From contig JAUILN010000001.1 in assembly GCA_030432695.1 (NCBI GenBank), forward strand, positions 372,001 through 436,000: a DNA stretch of 64,000 nucleotides. Direction: 5' to 3'. Below, in pieces: positions 1 to 10,722 of the stretch. The position numbers and the translations under genes are program-made. The notes under the pieces are model-generated. The model was given only the letters and a program-made list of their open reading frames with translations. It ran no database searches and was not told where the DNA came from. Positions within the stretch are counted from its first letter, which is position 1; the number at the start of each line of letters is the position of its first letter. The stretch comes from a bacterium (GTDB lineage Bacteria; Planctomycetota; UBA1135; UBA2386).

Positions 1-350
1 TCCACGAGGTCGGTGACCTGGTGCCCGAGGCCCGGGCCTGGCTGTTCCAGGCCGCGGATCTGACCGTGCTCCCGGGGGTGCTCGCGCCGACGGTACCGGC
101 CTTCGCGGAGTCGCTGGCGGCGGGGGTCCGGGTGCTGGCGACGCCGACCGCCGGCGATCCGGCGCTGCTGGCCAACCCCGGCCTGGGGGCGCTGGTGCGC
201 GACGGGGACCGTCGTGCGCTCGGTCGGGAGATCCTCCGGCTGCTCCGCACGCCCAGCGATCCGCAACGGATTCGTGGTTTCGCTCAGAGGTTCTCCTGGG
301 ACGATCCGATCGGGAAACTGGCGGACTCGTTCCGCGACGCGCTGCAGTGA
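1..350 (+). CDS. Glycosyltransferase family 4, C-terminal part (partial)
   Basis: The reading frame is open from the window edge and ends at 350, so only about the last 115 residues are visible. They match the C-terminal half of a GT-B fold GT4 sugar transferase: a PAFAESLAAG segment carrying the usual donor-binding Glu, then VRVLATPTAGDP, a GLGALVRDGD stretch and a closing FSWDD region. The role is inferred to be transfer of a sugar from a nucleotide donor during surface polysaccharide assembly. The next gene is also a GT4 enzyme and starts inside this stop codon (GTGA), so the two are translationally coupled in an exosortase-linked operon. Substrate is unknown. Confidence 0.75.
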   Translation, partial: HEVGDLVPEARAWLFQAADLTVLPGVLAPTVPAFAESLAAGVRVLATPTAGDPALLANPGLGALVRDGDRRALGREILRLLRTPSDPQRIRGFAQRFSWDDPIGKLADSFRDALQ

Positions 351-1615
351 AGAGGCCGCTCCGCATCCTGTACCACCATCGCATCCGCTCGGACGACGGG
401 CAGGCGGTGCACGTCCGTGAGCTGATCCGCGGGCTGCGCGGGGCGGGCCACGAGGTGCTGGAATGTGCCCTGGTGCCGAAGTCGGACCCTGACCCGGTGG
501 AGACCGCGGCGGAAGGGGTTCCCGCCGTGGCGGCGCCGGGGAGCGACGGCGGTTCGGGGGCAGGCCTCTGGCAGCGCCTCCAGCTCCCACGACGCGCGGT
601 GGAGCTGATGGAGATCGTCTACGGCCGGACCGCTGCTCGCCGTCTCGCCGCGCGGGCAGCCGCGTTCCGACCCGATGTCGTCTACGAGCGGCATGCGCTG
701 CACTGTGCGGCCGGGTTGACGCTCGCGCGGCGGCTGGGCGTGCCGCTGCTCCTCGAGGTCAACGCGCCGCTGTGCGACGAGGTCGAACGGTTCGGGCAGC
801 TGCGTTTCCCGCGCCTCGCGCGGCGCAACGAGCGGCGGGTGCTCGGCGGCGCGGACCGGGTGCTGGCGGTGTCGGGTGCCTTGAAGGAGATGCTGGTGCC
901 CTGTGGGGCGTCGGCAGAGCGCACCGTGGTGATCCCCAATGGGGTCGATCCTGGCCGCTTCGACGCGGCCGCCCGTTCGCGGGGTGCGGCGCTGCGGGCC
1001 CAGCTCGGCCTCGGGGATCCGGCGCAGTTCGTGCTCGGCTTCGTCGGCTACATGCGGCCTTGGAACCGCGTCGACCTCGCGGTCGAGGCGATGACCAAGC
1101 CCGGCCTGGAGGCGGTTCGATTGCTATTGGTCGGTGAGGGGCCTGCATTGCCGGACGTGGTGGAACAGGCCGAGCGGTGCGGGGTCCGCGACCGGGTCGT
1201 CACGGTCGGTGCGGTGTCGCCCGGCGAGGTGCCGGGACTCGTCACGGCGTTCGACGCGGCGCTGATCCCGGCGCTCAATGGATACGCGTCGCCGCTGAAG
1301 CTGTTCGACTACCTCGCGGCCGCAGTACCCACGCTCGGACCCGACCAACCGAACCTCGCCGAACTCCTCCAGGACGGTCGCAACGGTCTCCTGTTCGAGG
1401 TCGACGACGTCGAGTCGTTGGCGAGCCGGTTGCGATCGCTGGTCGGCGACCGGGACGGCGCCAGGCGACTCGGGGAAGCCGGTCGGCGCTGGCTGGTCGA
1501 GGGCGATTGGACCTGGAGTGGCGCGGCGCGACGGGTCGAACGGGTCGCGCGGGAGGTGCTGGCGGAACGGAATGGCTCGATCGCACCGGACGCCACCGCG
1601 GAGGCCCGGCGATGA
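347..1615 (+). CDS. Glycosyltransferase family 4
   Basis: A 422-residue cytoplasmic GT-B fold glycosyltransferase. The N-terminal half begins with RPLRILYHHRIRSDDG, typical of the GT4 acceptor domain. The C-terminal half carries the VIPNGVD motif near residue 200, FVGYMRPWNRVD, and an SPLKLFDYLAA segment where most relatives have FEY, so the usual Glu is conservatively Asp. A second Glu follows in NLAELL. The GTG start overlaps the preceding stop, and the stop overlaps the exosortase start (ATGA). The family transfers sugars from nucleotide donors onto lipid-linked or growing glycans; the specific sugar cannot be told. Context implies exopolysaccharide synthesis tied to exosortase function. 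Confidence 0.85.
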   Translation: MKRPLRILYHHRIRSDDGQAVHVRELIRGLRGAGHEVLECALVPKSDPDPVETAAEGVPAVAAPGSDGGSGAGLWQRLQLPRRAVELMEIVYGRTAARRLAARAAAFRPDVVYERHALHCAAGLTLARRLGVPLLLEVNAPLCDEVERFGQLRFPRLARRNERRVLGGADRVLAVSGALKEMLVPCGASAERTVVIPNGVDPGRFDAAARSRGAALRAQLGLGDPAQFVLGFVGYMRPWNRVDLAVEAMTKPGLEAVRLLLVGEGPALPDVVEQAERCGVRDRVVTVGAVSPGEVPGLVTAFDAALIPALNGYASPLKLFDYLAAAVPTLGPDQPNLAELLQDGRNGLLFEVDDVESLASRLRSLVGDRDGARRLGEAGRRWLVEGDWTWSGAARRVERVAREVLAERNGSIAPDATAEARR

Positions 1616-2442
1616 AGTCTCTGTGGATCGTGGTGCCGTTGGTGATCGCCTACCTCGGCACCTTCCGTTGGATGTGGGAGTCCTGGTGGTTCGAGGGCTC
1701 CTACTACGCACACGCGCCGATCGTGGTGGCGCTGGGACTGTTCCTGGCCTGGTCTGGTCGGGACCGCTGGACCAGGCGTCCGGCGGTCGTAGACGGGCGC
1801 GGTTGGCTGCTGCTCGGACCGGGGCTTCTCGCTCATGCCACGGGAGGTGCCCTGACCATCGATTCGCTGTCGGGCGCCAGCCTGGTGCTCTCGACCGCCG
1901 GCGCGGTGTGGCTCCTCGGGGGCTTCGGCCGGCTCTGGGATTGCCTGCCGCTGATCGCCCTGTTGGCCCTGGTGATTCCGATGCCGCTGTTCGTCAGCAG
2001 CCGGTTGGTGGTCGAACTCAAGGAGTTCGCGGTGCACGGCGGGCTCGGTCTCGCACAGGCGTTCGGCTTCGACGGCGTCCGGTCGGGCGCGGCGATCACC
2101 GTGCCCGGGGAGGACGACGTGCTGGTGGTCGCCGAGGCCTGCAGCGGTCTGCGCTCGCTGGTCGCGCTCGTGACTCTCGGCTTCTGCCTGGCGTTCTTCG
2201 CCGGATCCCAGCGCGGCGCCCGGCGCTGGGCTGTGTTCGCTGTGGCGGGACCGGTGGCGGTGCTGACCAACCTCGTTCGGATCGCGGTCCTGTGCGGCGT
2301 CGCACGCGCCTTCGGCGTCGGCTTCGCGAGCGGTTTCGGCCACGATCTGGTGAATGCATTGGTCTGGATCCTCGACCTCGGGATCCTGCTGTCGGTCGAT
2401 CGGATCTGGACCCGGCTGTCCCGGTCGGAGGCTCGCGGATGA
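1612..2442 (+). CDS. Exosortase family membrane cysteine transpeptidase
   Basis: A 276-residue polytopic membrane protein with the exosortase triad: Cys177 in EACSGL, Arg223 in NLVRI and His244 in GFGHDLV. Exosortases cleave C-terminal PEP-CTERM-type sorting signals at the inner membrane and pass the protein on for surface attachment or secretion. The start was set at the ATG overlapping the upstream stop (ATGA), giving MKSLWIVVPLVIAYLG as first membrane segment; a longer frame upstream is only overlap with the glycosyltransferase. The following gene supplies the EpsI-like partner domain that is often fused to or beside exosortases. No PEP-CTERM substrate was found in this window, so the subtype and cargo stay open. 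Confidence 0.88.
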   Translation: MKSLWIVVPLVIAYLGTFRWMWESWWFEGSYYAHAPIVVALGLFLAWSGRDRWTRRPAVVDGRGWLLLGPGLLAHATGGALTIDSLSGASLVLSTAGAVWLLGGFGRLWDCLPLIALLALVIPMPLFVSSRLVVELKEFAVHGGLGLAQAFGFDGVRSGAAITVPGEDDVLVVAEACSGLRSLVALVTLGFCLAFFAGSQRGARRWAVFAVAGPVAVLTNLVRIAVLCGVARAFGVGFASGFGHDLVNALVWILDLGILLSVDRIWTRLSRSEARG

Positions 2443-3086
2443 ACCGCAAGGCACTGCTGAAGCACGCGCTCCCGCTGTGGATCCTGGCGCCGTGGCTGCT
2501 CTACCTGTCGGCATTCCCGCCTCACGTCGAGTCGCGCGACCGCGCCCGGTTCCTGCCGCAGCAGATCGGACGCTTCCACTACTTCACCGACCACCTGCTG
2601 ACCCCCGCCCAGCGAACGATGCTCGGCACCGACGACGCGCGGCAGCTGGTGTACCGTGCCGGACCCGACGAGGCCATCTTCCTGACCACGGTGTTCCACG
2701 ACGCGAACTGGAAGGCCGTCCACCCACCGCACCTGTGCCTGCGCGGCTCCGACATGACCTTCGGGGCCGACACGATCGAGGACATCAGCCTGTCGGACGG
2801 TGCCGTCGGTACGATCGGTCACCTGGAGCTGATCCGCCTCGGCACGGGCCAGCCCTACATCAGTCTGTTCGCGTTCGTCGCTCCGCCCGACCTGTTGACC
2901 GGCAGCTACTGGACGTTCTTCTTCCACCACCTCCCGCGCGCCCTGCTCCGGCGCAGCGCCTCGGGCTGCCTGGTGCGGATCGACGCCGACGTGCGCGACG
3001 GGGATCCGGTCGAGGCCCTGGCGCGTTGCCGCGAGTTCGCGCAGCTGGTGCTGCCGCGGCTGCGTCGGATCGTCGCGACCCGCTGA
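2439..3086 (+). CDS. EpsI family exosortase-associated protein (DUF3485-like)
   Basis: A 215-residue protein with one N-terminal membrane segment (about residues 11-27, rich in Leu and Trp) and an extracytoplasmic EpsI-like domain. The family hallmark HPPxxCLRGSD appears near residues 88-98. EpsI domains occur as separate proteins or as fusions to exosortases, and are linked to exopolysaccharide-producing XrtA-type systems; their biochemical role is not settled. The ATG overlaps the exosortase stop (ATGA), so the two proteins are likely made in fixed ratio. No key family motif seems to be missing. Confidence 0.8.
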   Translation: MNRKALLKHALPLWILAPWLLYLSAFPPHVESRDRARFLPQQIGRFHYFTDHLLTPAQRTMLGTDDARQLVYRAGPDEAIFLTTVFHDANWKAVHPPHLCLRGSDMTFGADTIEDISLSDGAVGTIGHLELIRLGTGQPYISLFAFVAPPDLLTGSYWTFFFHHLPRALLRRSASGCLVRIDADVRDGDPVEALARCREFAQLVLPRLRRIVATR

Positions 3087-3101
3087 CCTGTTCCTGGCGT
3101 C

Positions 3102-3974
3102 ATGAGCGAAGCGCTGCATTCCCTGTCGGTCGACGTCGAGGACTACTTCCAGGTCCTGAACCTCGTCGACCATGTCGACCGCGCCGACTGGGACCGCCTC
3201 GAGCTGCGCTGTGGCGACAGCACCCGGCGCCTGTTGGAGCTGTTCGACCGTCGTGGCGCGAAGGCGACGTTCTTCTTCCTCGGCTGGATCGCCGAGCGGC
3301 TTCCCGAACTGGTGGAGGAGGTCGCGGCGGCCGGCCACGAGATCGGCAGCCACGGCTACGACCACCGGGTGTTGCACGATCTCGGCGAGGACGGCTTCCG
3401 CGAGGACCTGCGCCGGACCACCGCGATCCTCGAGGGGATCACCGGCCAGCGGCCGCGCGCCTTCCGGGCCTGCACGTGGTCGGTCACCAGGCGAACGCCC
3501 TGGGCGCCGGCCGTCCTGCTGGAGCAGGGGTTCGAGTTGGACAGCTCGATCCAGCCGGTGCACCACCCGGACTACGGGGTGCCCGGCGCACCCGACACGC
3601 CGTACCGTCTGGAGCTGCGCGACGGCCGCACGCTGGCCGAGTACCCGCCACTCACCTGGCGGGTTCTGGGACGCCGGGTGCCGGTCGGCGGTGGGGGCTA
3701 TCTCCGGCTGTTCCCGCTGTGGATGTTCCGGAGGGCGCTCGACCAGTGGCAGGCGGCCGGTCTGCCCGGTTGTCTCTACCTGCACCCGTGGGAGGTCGAT
3801 CCCGAGCAGCCCCGCTTCGCGGTCGGCGGTCTACGGGGGTTCCGCCATTACGTGAACCTGGGCCGGATGCTCGGCAAGCTCGATGCCTTGCTGCGCGAGC
3901 GCCGGTTCGTCGGCATGAGCGAGGCACTCGCGGGTCGCGAGCTGCCGCTCCGGCGGTTGGCCGAGGTCGGGTGA
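3102..3974 (+). CDS. XrtA-type polysaccharide deacetylase (NodB homology, DUF3473-like tail)
   Basis: A 290-residue NodB-fold deacetylase. Metal and catalytic motifs are visible: SVDVEDYF (Asp11, Asp14) as motif 1 and HEIGSHGYDH (His79, His84, His88) as motif 2. Motif 3 reads FRACTWSVTRRT, with Cys where relatives usually have Pro. The tail has the YLHPWEVDPEQPR signature that marks the exosortase/PEP-CTERM-associated subgroup. The expected reaction is removal of acetyl groups from N-acetylated sugars of an exopolysaccharide. There is no signal peptide, as in other members of this subgroup. It starts 15 bases after the EpsI-like gene, consistent with one operon. Confidence 0.87.
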   Translation: MSEALHSLSVDVEDYFQVLNLVDHVDRADWDRLELRCGDSTRRLLELFDRRGAKATFFFLGWIAERLPELVEEVAAAGHEIGSHGYDHRVLHDLGEDGFREDLRRTTAILEGITGQRPRAFRACTWSVTRRTPWAPAVLLEQGFELDSSIQPVHHPDYGVPGAPDTPYRLELRDGRTLAEYPPLTWRVLGRRVPVGGGGYLRLFPLWMFRRALDQWQAAGLPGCLYLHPWEVDPEQPRFAVGGLRGFRHYVNLGRMLGKLDALLRERRFVGMSEALAGRELPLRRLAEVG

Positions 3975-4019
3975 ACTCCGGGCGCGCTCCGTCTGGCGGG
4001 CCCGATCGGATCCCCCTGG

Positions 4020-7000
4020 TCAGCGCAACTGCCGCACGAAGTGCCGCGCGTTGGCGGCCAAGGGACTGTCGGGATACTGCGACAGCAGCGCTTCCAGCGC
4101 CGCGGTCGCTCCGTCGGCGTCGCCCTGGCGGAGTCGGGCGAGGCCGAGGAAGTAGAGCTGACGGCCGTCGGGCCTGGGCGCGGCCTCGGCGAGCAGGCGA
4201 GCGGCTTCCTCGTGCTCGGCACGGCGCACCGCGAGCAGTCCGGCGGTGAGCTTGCCGTCGGGGCTGGAGCGGACGTCTTCGTCGAGCTGCTCGTGGACGG
4301 TCTGGTAGTCCCGGTCGGTCGACATGCCATCGAACGCCGCGAACTCGACCACGCGCAGTGTGACCGCATGGGTCGGCACGTAGTCGTAGGTCCAGCGCAG
4401 GCCCTCGAGAGCCTGGTCCGAGTCGCCGTCGAGGGCCAACCACCTGGCGCGCAGGATCCACAGCTCGAGCATGCTGGCATCGAGGCGCAGCAGGCTCTCG
4501 CACACCTCCAGGGCGTGGGTGCGGCCGGCGATCTCCTCGAGGCGCAGCAGGGTCTGCTCGACCATCTTCACGTAGCGATCCTCGCCGCTGCGGACCAGCG
4601 CGATGTGTTCCAGCAGGATGTCGCGGATCCGGGCGACCCGCTCCGGTTCCGCCCGAGGATCGAGCGGTCCGTTGTCTGCGAGGTCCCGGTCGACCAGGAA
4701 GTTCGCGATGATGCCGAACGTCGCTTCGTCGCGTCGGATCTTGCGGGCCTTGGTGACCGCGCGCCGGATGAGTTCCGGATCCTGGGTGCGCTGGATCTCG
4801 GAGGAGACCAGCGAGAAGTACACCGCGAGGAAGCGCTGGCGTTCGGATCGGTCGATCCGCGGCTCCAGGACTTCGGCAAGCTGGATCGCGAGGTCGAGCC
4901 GACCGATCCTGGCGAGGAAGTCGACGTGGTCGAGGCTCGCGCCGGAGTCGATCGGGTGCGAGAGCCACAGCGTGGACAGGCTCTCCAGCGCCGTGCTCTC
5001 TTTGCCGAGCGCCTGCACGAGCTGGGCGGCCTGGCGGCGGGTCGCGAGCGCCATCATGTCCGGCGTGGCGAGGCGGTTCTGAAGCAGCTCGTCGCGGGTG
5101 AGCTGGCCGATCAGCGGTGTGTTGTCCTGCGCGGGGTCGATGCCGGCTGCTTCGAGGGTGCGGATCGCCTCGTCGTAGGCGGGCAGCATCAGCGGGTACT
5201 CCGTGATGACTCGGGTCAGCAGGTCGACGCATTGCTTCGGCGCGCCATGGGCCGCCAGTGCGCGGGCCTTGAGGATCAGCGCGTACGGATGGTCCGCGGA
5301 CGCCTTGCAGAGGGCGTCCGCGCGCAGGACCGCGAACCGGGCGAAGCCGGGATCGCCGAGGAAGGTCAGGGTGTCAAGGACCAGCACGCCGTGCGTCTTG
5401 GCCAGATCGAGGAGCTTGGGGTCCGGGGGGCCGAGCTTCTCGGGGTCCAACAACGCGGCGATCAGGCCGACTGGAGCATCGAACGGCGCCATCGCGCGGC
5501 GGCTCTTGACCCAGCGCAGCGCCGCGTCCCGGGCTCCGAAGCGGATCGCCAGGCAGGCGCTGGTCAGATCGACGACGTCGCGGCTGACCCAGGATGCGCT
5601 CGCGGCTTCTTCGTGGCCGAGTGCCAGCTGCAGCAGGGTCAGCTCTCGGTTGGCGGTGGCGCTGTCGTCGAACGACACCGCGGCCACCAGGTAGTCCACT
5701 GCACGGTCGTACTTGCCGAGTTCCCTGGCGAGCTGACCACCGAGCAGGAAGTGCTGGCCGCTGCGTTGGTCCTTGTGCGACTGATGGGTGAGTACGTTCT
5801 CCATCAGCAGGTAGGCCTCCTTCGGACGGTCGACGGCGCGTAGCCGCTGCGCGAGTTCGACGAGGGCCTCGGTCCGACCCTCGTTCTGCTCGGGGGCCTG
5901 CTCCAGGAAGAAGCGGATCTTGTAGGGATCGTCCTCGGTCGCGGCGGTCAGCACCAAGAGCCGGTTGAAGGCCTCGCGGAACTGCTCGGGAGCGACGTTG
6001 ATCGTCAGGTCTGCGGCGCGCTGCAGGGTCTGCTTGGCGGCCTGGCGATCGCCGCTGGCCTCGTGGACGTCGGCAACCGACAGCAAGGCTTCCGGGTCGT
6101 CTGCGAAGCGTTCCTCGATCGCGGCGGCGAGTGGGCGGGCGACCGAGAGGTCCTGTCGATTCATCGCCTTGTCGAGCAGCGCCGCGGCGATGTCGCCGTC
6201 GACCTCGCCGGCGATCAGCAGATCGGGTATCAGGTCGTCGATCGGTCGGCCGAGGATCTCACGCGCGCGGCGCAAGTCACGGAGCGCGGTCACGTCGCCG
6301 GGGGAGTAGGACAGGGTCGCCTCGGCGGCCTGTTGGGCGATCTCCGGTCGGCCGGCCGCGAACGCGGCCCGAGCTTGCACCTCGCGCGGCCAGCGGGCCC
6401 AGTTGTAGACCTCGGACGCGCGCTGGGCGGCGGCGATCGCGATGTCGTACTCCTTGCGCTCGAGTGCCAGCTCGGCGAGCGGCAGCAGCATCGGGTCCTG
6501 GATATCCGAGGGGATGCCGTCATCGAGCGTGATGCAGCGGCGGAGCTGGGCCTCGGCGCCGCGATTGATCTTCCCCAGCTTGGCCTCGAGAGCTTCGGCC
6601 CACAGCCGGAGCACCGCTTCGTCGTACTGTGCGATGCGCCGCGCGTTGCGCAATTCGATCAGCGCACCCTCCGGGTCGTCTCCGGCGATCTGGAACCGCG
6701 ACCGTTCGACGATCGGCGTCGGGTCGTTCGGATCGAGGGCCTGTAGTTCGCGAAGTGTCCGTTCGAAGAATCGATCGGCGCGATCGGCCGAGCGCGCGAG
6801 GTTGATTCGGGTCCGGAGCGCGGTCAGACGGTTCTCCACCACGTCCTCGGTCTGGACCAGTCGTCGGGTCTCGCGGTCGTACACGCCGAGCAGCTGGATC
6901 GCCTTGGGAAGCTGCTCGGTGCGGGCGGCGGCGAGAGCCTCGATCCAGTACGACTCGGGCGCGAGGTCGAGCCCGGCACCGGTCATCTGCTCGACCTCGG

Positions 7001-8054
7001 TCACGAGTGTCTGCAGTCCGGGACCGTCCTTCAGGGTGTCGAGGGAGCGTGCCTGTGCGAGGAGGAGGTGGCGGATCCGTCGGTCCAGCCGGCCTTCGTC
7101 GAGTGCCGTACGCCACGTCTCGCCGGGCAGCACGCGAGCACGCAGGTCGAGTACCGCGCGGTCACGGCCGGCTTCGAGGTGCAGCTGGGCCAGATCGTTG
7201 GCGGCATCGAGGCGGAACAGATGGTCGAAGCGGTGCAGGTACAGCTCGCCGAGCCAGGCCCGGTCATCGTTGCGGCCGGCCTGTCGCATCGCGTACGCGA
7301 GCCCGTGGTAGGCGGCGACGGGTTCGCCGTCGGATTCGAGCGCTTTGGCGAAGAACGTCTGGGCCCGCTTGATGAACTGGCGGACCGTGTCCATCGGCTC
7401 GTTGAACTCGCCCGTGGCGTAGCGATCCGGGCTCACCTCGCGGATGATCGCTTCGAAGCGGTGCAGGGCGCGCTCGGTCGCCGGGTCCTTGTCGGAGCCA
7501 TAGAGCCAGTGCCGAAGAGCGGCGAAGGCCTGCTCTGCCGACTCGTGGTCGAGTAGGAGGTTCAGTTCGCCGACCAGATTGCGAACCAGGGCCTGGTAGT
7601 GGGCCTGGCAGGATTCGCCAGCGAGTTCCAGCATCGCGGGGTCGTCGGGGTGACCGCGGAGCCACTCGCTGGCCAGGGCGAGCGCCGCCTCGGGCCGTTC
7701 GCCGACGATCGTCCAGCGAACCTCGGAGCGGGCCAGGTCCGGGTCGTCGGGACGGAACTCTCGCAACGTGGCGAGATCCCGGAGCGCCGGTTCCAGGTTG
7801 CCTGCTTTCAGGTAGGCGCGGTAGCGGAGGGCGACCAGGCGCTCGCGGAGTTCCTCGTCTCCGGAGTTCCGCAGCGCGCTCTCGGCGATGTCGAGCCAGC
7901 GGATCGCTTTCGAGGCATTCCCGGCCTCGAACTCGGCCCGGGCATCTTCGATCGTCGACTCGGGGCCGGAGAAGCCGAGCAGTGCGTAGCCCAGCGTGAT
8001 CGACAGCACGACGAATGTCGAGGCCAGGAACAGCACCAGGGTGCGACGCATCAT
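4020..8054 (-). CDS. Giant TPR-repeat membrane-anchored protein
   Basis: A 1344-residue protein with a short basic N-terminus, one membrane segment (residues 5-27, TLVLFLASTFVVLSITLGYA) and then almost entirely helical TPR-like repeats. Examples are the DARAEFEAGNASKAIRWLDIAE unit near residue 37 and the final RLRQGDADGATAALEALL unit. TPR arrays act as protein-binding scaffolds; the single N-terminal anchor suggests an array in the periplasm. In XrtA loci a large TPR protein (PrsT) is a standard member, and the position beside the sigma-54 regulator fits that role, though this protein is longer. It follows the response regulator gene by 51 bases on the same strand. No enzyme motif was seen. 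Confidence 0.8.
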   Translation of the reverse strand: MMRRTLVLFLASTFVVLSITLGYALLGFSGPESTIEDARAEFEAGNASKAIRWLDIAESALRNSGDEELRERLVALRYRAYLKAGNLEPALRDLATLREFRPDDPDLARSEVRWTIVGERPEAALALASEWLRGHPDDPAMLELAGESCQAHYQALVRNLVGELNLLLDHESAEQAFAALRHWLYGSDKDPATERALHRFEAIIREVSPDRYATGEFNEPMDTVRQFIKRAQTFFAKALESDGEPVAAYHGLAYAMRQAGRNDDRAWLGELYLHRFDHLFRLDAANDLAQLHLEAGRDRAVLDLRARVLPGETWRTALDEGRLDRRIRHLLLAQARSLDTLKDGPGLQTLVTEVEQMTGAGLDLAPESYWIEALAAARTEQLPKAIQLLGVYDRETRRLVQTEDVVENRLTALRTRINLARSADRADRFFERTLRELQALDPNDPTPIVERSRFQIAGDDPEGALIELRNARRIAQYDEAVLRLWAEALEAKLGKINRGAEAQLRRCITLDDGIPSDIQDPMLLPLAELALERKEYDIAIAAAQRASEVYNWARWPREVQARAAFAAGRPEIAQQAAEATLSYSPGDVTALRDLRRAREILGRPIDDLIPDLLIAGEVDGDIAAALLDKAMNRQDLSVARPLAAAIEERFADDPEALLSVADVHEASGDRQAAKQTLQRAADLTINVAPEQFREAFNRLLVLTAATEDDPYKIRFFLEQAPEQNEGRTEALVELAQRLRAVDRPKEAYLLMENVLTHQSHKDQRSGQHFLLGGQLARELGKYDRAVDYLVAAVSFDDSATANRELTLLQLALGHEEAASASWVSRDVVDLTSACLAIRFGARDAALRWVKSRRAMAPFDAPVGLIAALLDPEKLGPPDPKLLDLAKTHGVLVLDTLTFLGDPGFARFAVLRADALCKASADHPYALILKARALAAHGAPKQCVDLLTRVITEYPLMLPAYDEAIRTLEAAGIDPAQDNTPLIGQLTRDELLQNRLATPDMMALATRRQAAQLVQALGKESTALESLSTLWLSHPIDSGASLDHVDFLARIGRLDLAIQLAEVLEPRIDRSERQRFLAVYFSLVSSEIQRTQDPELIRRAVTKARKIRRDEATFGIIANFLVDRDLADNGPLDPRAEPERVARIRDILLEHIALVRSGEDRYVKMVEQTLLRLEEIAGRTHALEVCESLLRLDASMLELWILRARWLALDGDSDQALEGLRWTYDYVPTHAVTLRVVEFAAFDGMSTDRDYQTVHEQLDEDVRSSPDGKLTAGLLAVRRAEHEEAARLLAEAAPRPDGRQLYFLGLARLRQGDADGATAALEALLSQYPDSPLAANARHFVRQLR

Positions 8055-8105
8055 GAGTGGCGGAATGCTAACCGATGGGCGCGGCGACGAGGGGACTCGT
8101 CGGGC

Positions 8106-9506
<1,401 letters not shown>

Positions 9507-9648
9507 GGCAGAGGGCGGTCGGAGGCCCTTCTCGTCATCGGCCGGCGCGGTGTCGCCGGTTGACGACCTCGAGGCTCTCCTGACCGCCAGGGCCACGGAA
9601 TCCGCATCCGGCGGTCGCTCGCACGGGTGGGCCGCGCGCGCCGGCGCG

Positions 9649-10722
9649 TCACGGCTCGGCCCGGCCGGCGGCCGGTGGCGTCGGATCGCACGGCAGTGCC
9701 AAGTCGAGGGTCAGAACCTGGTCTGCGGTGCGTCTCGCGGTCGCGGCTCCGCCGTGGGCGTGGACCACGGTCTGCACCAGGAACAGGTTGAGGCCGTGGG
9801 CGGTGCCACGTAGCGCGCTCTTCAGGTGGTAGGGATCGAAGGCCCGGGGGAGCTGCCATTCCTCGAAGTCGAGGCCCGAGATCTCGGTGCGGACGACGAC
9901 GCTCGCATCACCGTCCAGGATCGAGACGCGAACCGCGCTGGCGACCCGTGACAGCTCCACGCCGATCTCGAACAGGTAGCGCAGCGCCGCCTCCAGGAGC
10001 CGGCCGTCGCAGGGCAGCATCCGTTGTGGGACGGACTCGGGGATCAGTGCACGGACCGCGGCCGATCCCTCGTCGTGGATCCGCTGCAGGATCTCGGACA
10101 GGGGTTGCGAGGGCAGCGGTTGGTGGAGCGAGTGCGCCCGGCTCATGACCCGGATCTTCGACATCGTGGTCGCGATCCGATCGAGACCACGACGCACCGC
10201 GGAGATCTGCTCCAGCTTGTCGGCGTCTCGAGAGGGATCGCAGAGCGACTCGAGCAACTGCACGTGCCCGGTGAGGAACAGCAGCGGGTTGTTGATCTCG
10301 TCGGAGATGCCGCGGGTCAGGTCGATCAGCGCCTCCTGGGTGATCTGGTCCGACCGGTCGGCCCCCGGTCCGCGGTCCAGGGCTTCGCGCAGTTCCGTCG
10401 CTGACGCCGGGGCGGCGATCGCGCGGCCGTCGACGCGGCTCGCCAGTCGTTCGGCCTCGGAGAGATTGGCCTCGGCGACCTCGAAGGCGAGGCGGGGCGC
10501 GCGCAGACCGTGGCGCAGGACCCGGAAGGCGCCGATCAGCTCCGCGTCGACCCGGTCGACGGCGCACACCACGGCATCGGGCTCGAACTCGCGGATCCGG
10601 TCGAAGTCCTCGACCACGTCGCCGAAGACCTCGCAGCGGGCTTTCGGTAGCGCTGCTTCGATGCGTGCCCGCAACCCACGGTCGGCGTGGTCGACGATGG
10701 CGATGCGGCTTACGGACGACAT
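9649..10722 (-). CDS. Degenerate sensor histidine kinase with receiver-like N-terminus
   Basis: A 357-residue soluble protein. Residues 1-115 resemble a receiver domain, but the phospho-acceptor position in EPDAVVCAVD is Ala and the acidic pocket reads VDHAD. Residues 130-195 align with the HisKA dimerisation helix, yet the H-box reads GISDEINNPL, with Asp141 exactly where the phosphorylated His sits. The ATPase part (235-345) lacks the N-box Asn and a clear G1 box, while a G2-like GLNLFLVQTVVHAHGG remains. So both phospho-transfer sites and most ATP-binding residues are gone although the frame is intact. It probably acts as a binding partner or negative regulator of the response regulator encoded just downstream. 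Start chosen at MSSVSRIAIVDHAD, the beginning of the receiver fold. Confidence 0.75.
   Translation of the reverse strand: MSSVSRIAIVDHADRGLRARIEAALPKARCEVFGDVVEDFDRIREFEPDAVVCAVDRVDAELIGAFRVLRHGLRAPRLAFEVAEANLSEAERLASRVDGRAIAAPASATELREALDRGPGADRSDQITQEALIDLTRGISDEINNPLLFLTGHVQLLESLCDPSRDADKLEQISAVRRGLDRIATTMSKIRVMSRAHSLHQPLPSQPLSEILQRIHDEGSAAVRALIPESVPQRMLPCDGRLLEAALRYLFEIGVELSRVASAVRVSILDGDASVVVRTEISGLDFEEWQLPRAFDPYHLKSALRGTAHGLNLFLVQTVVHAHGGAATARRTADQVLTLDLALPCDPTPPAAGRAEP

Noticed and set aside
1833..3785. 650-codon minus-strand open frame
   Set aside because: Antisense to the exosortase, EpsI-like and deacetylase genes, whose motifs are unambiguous.
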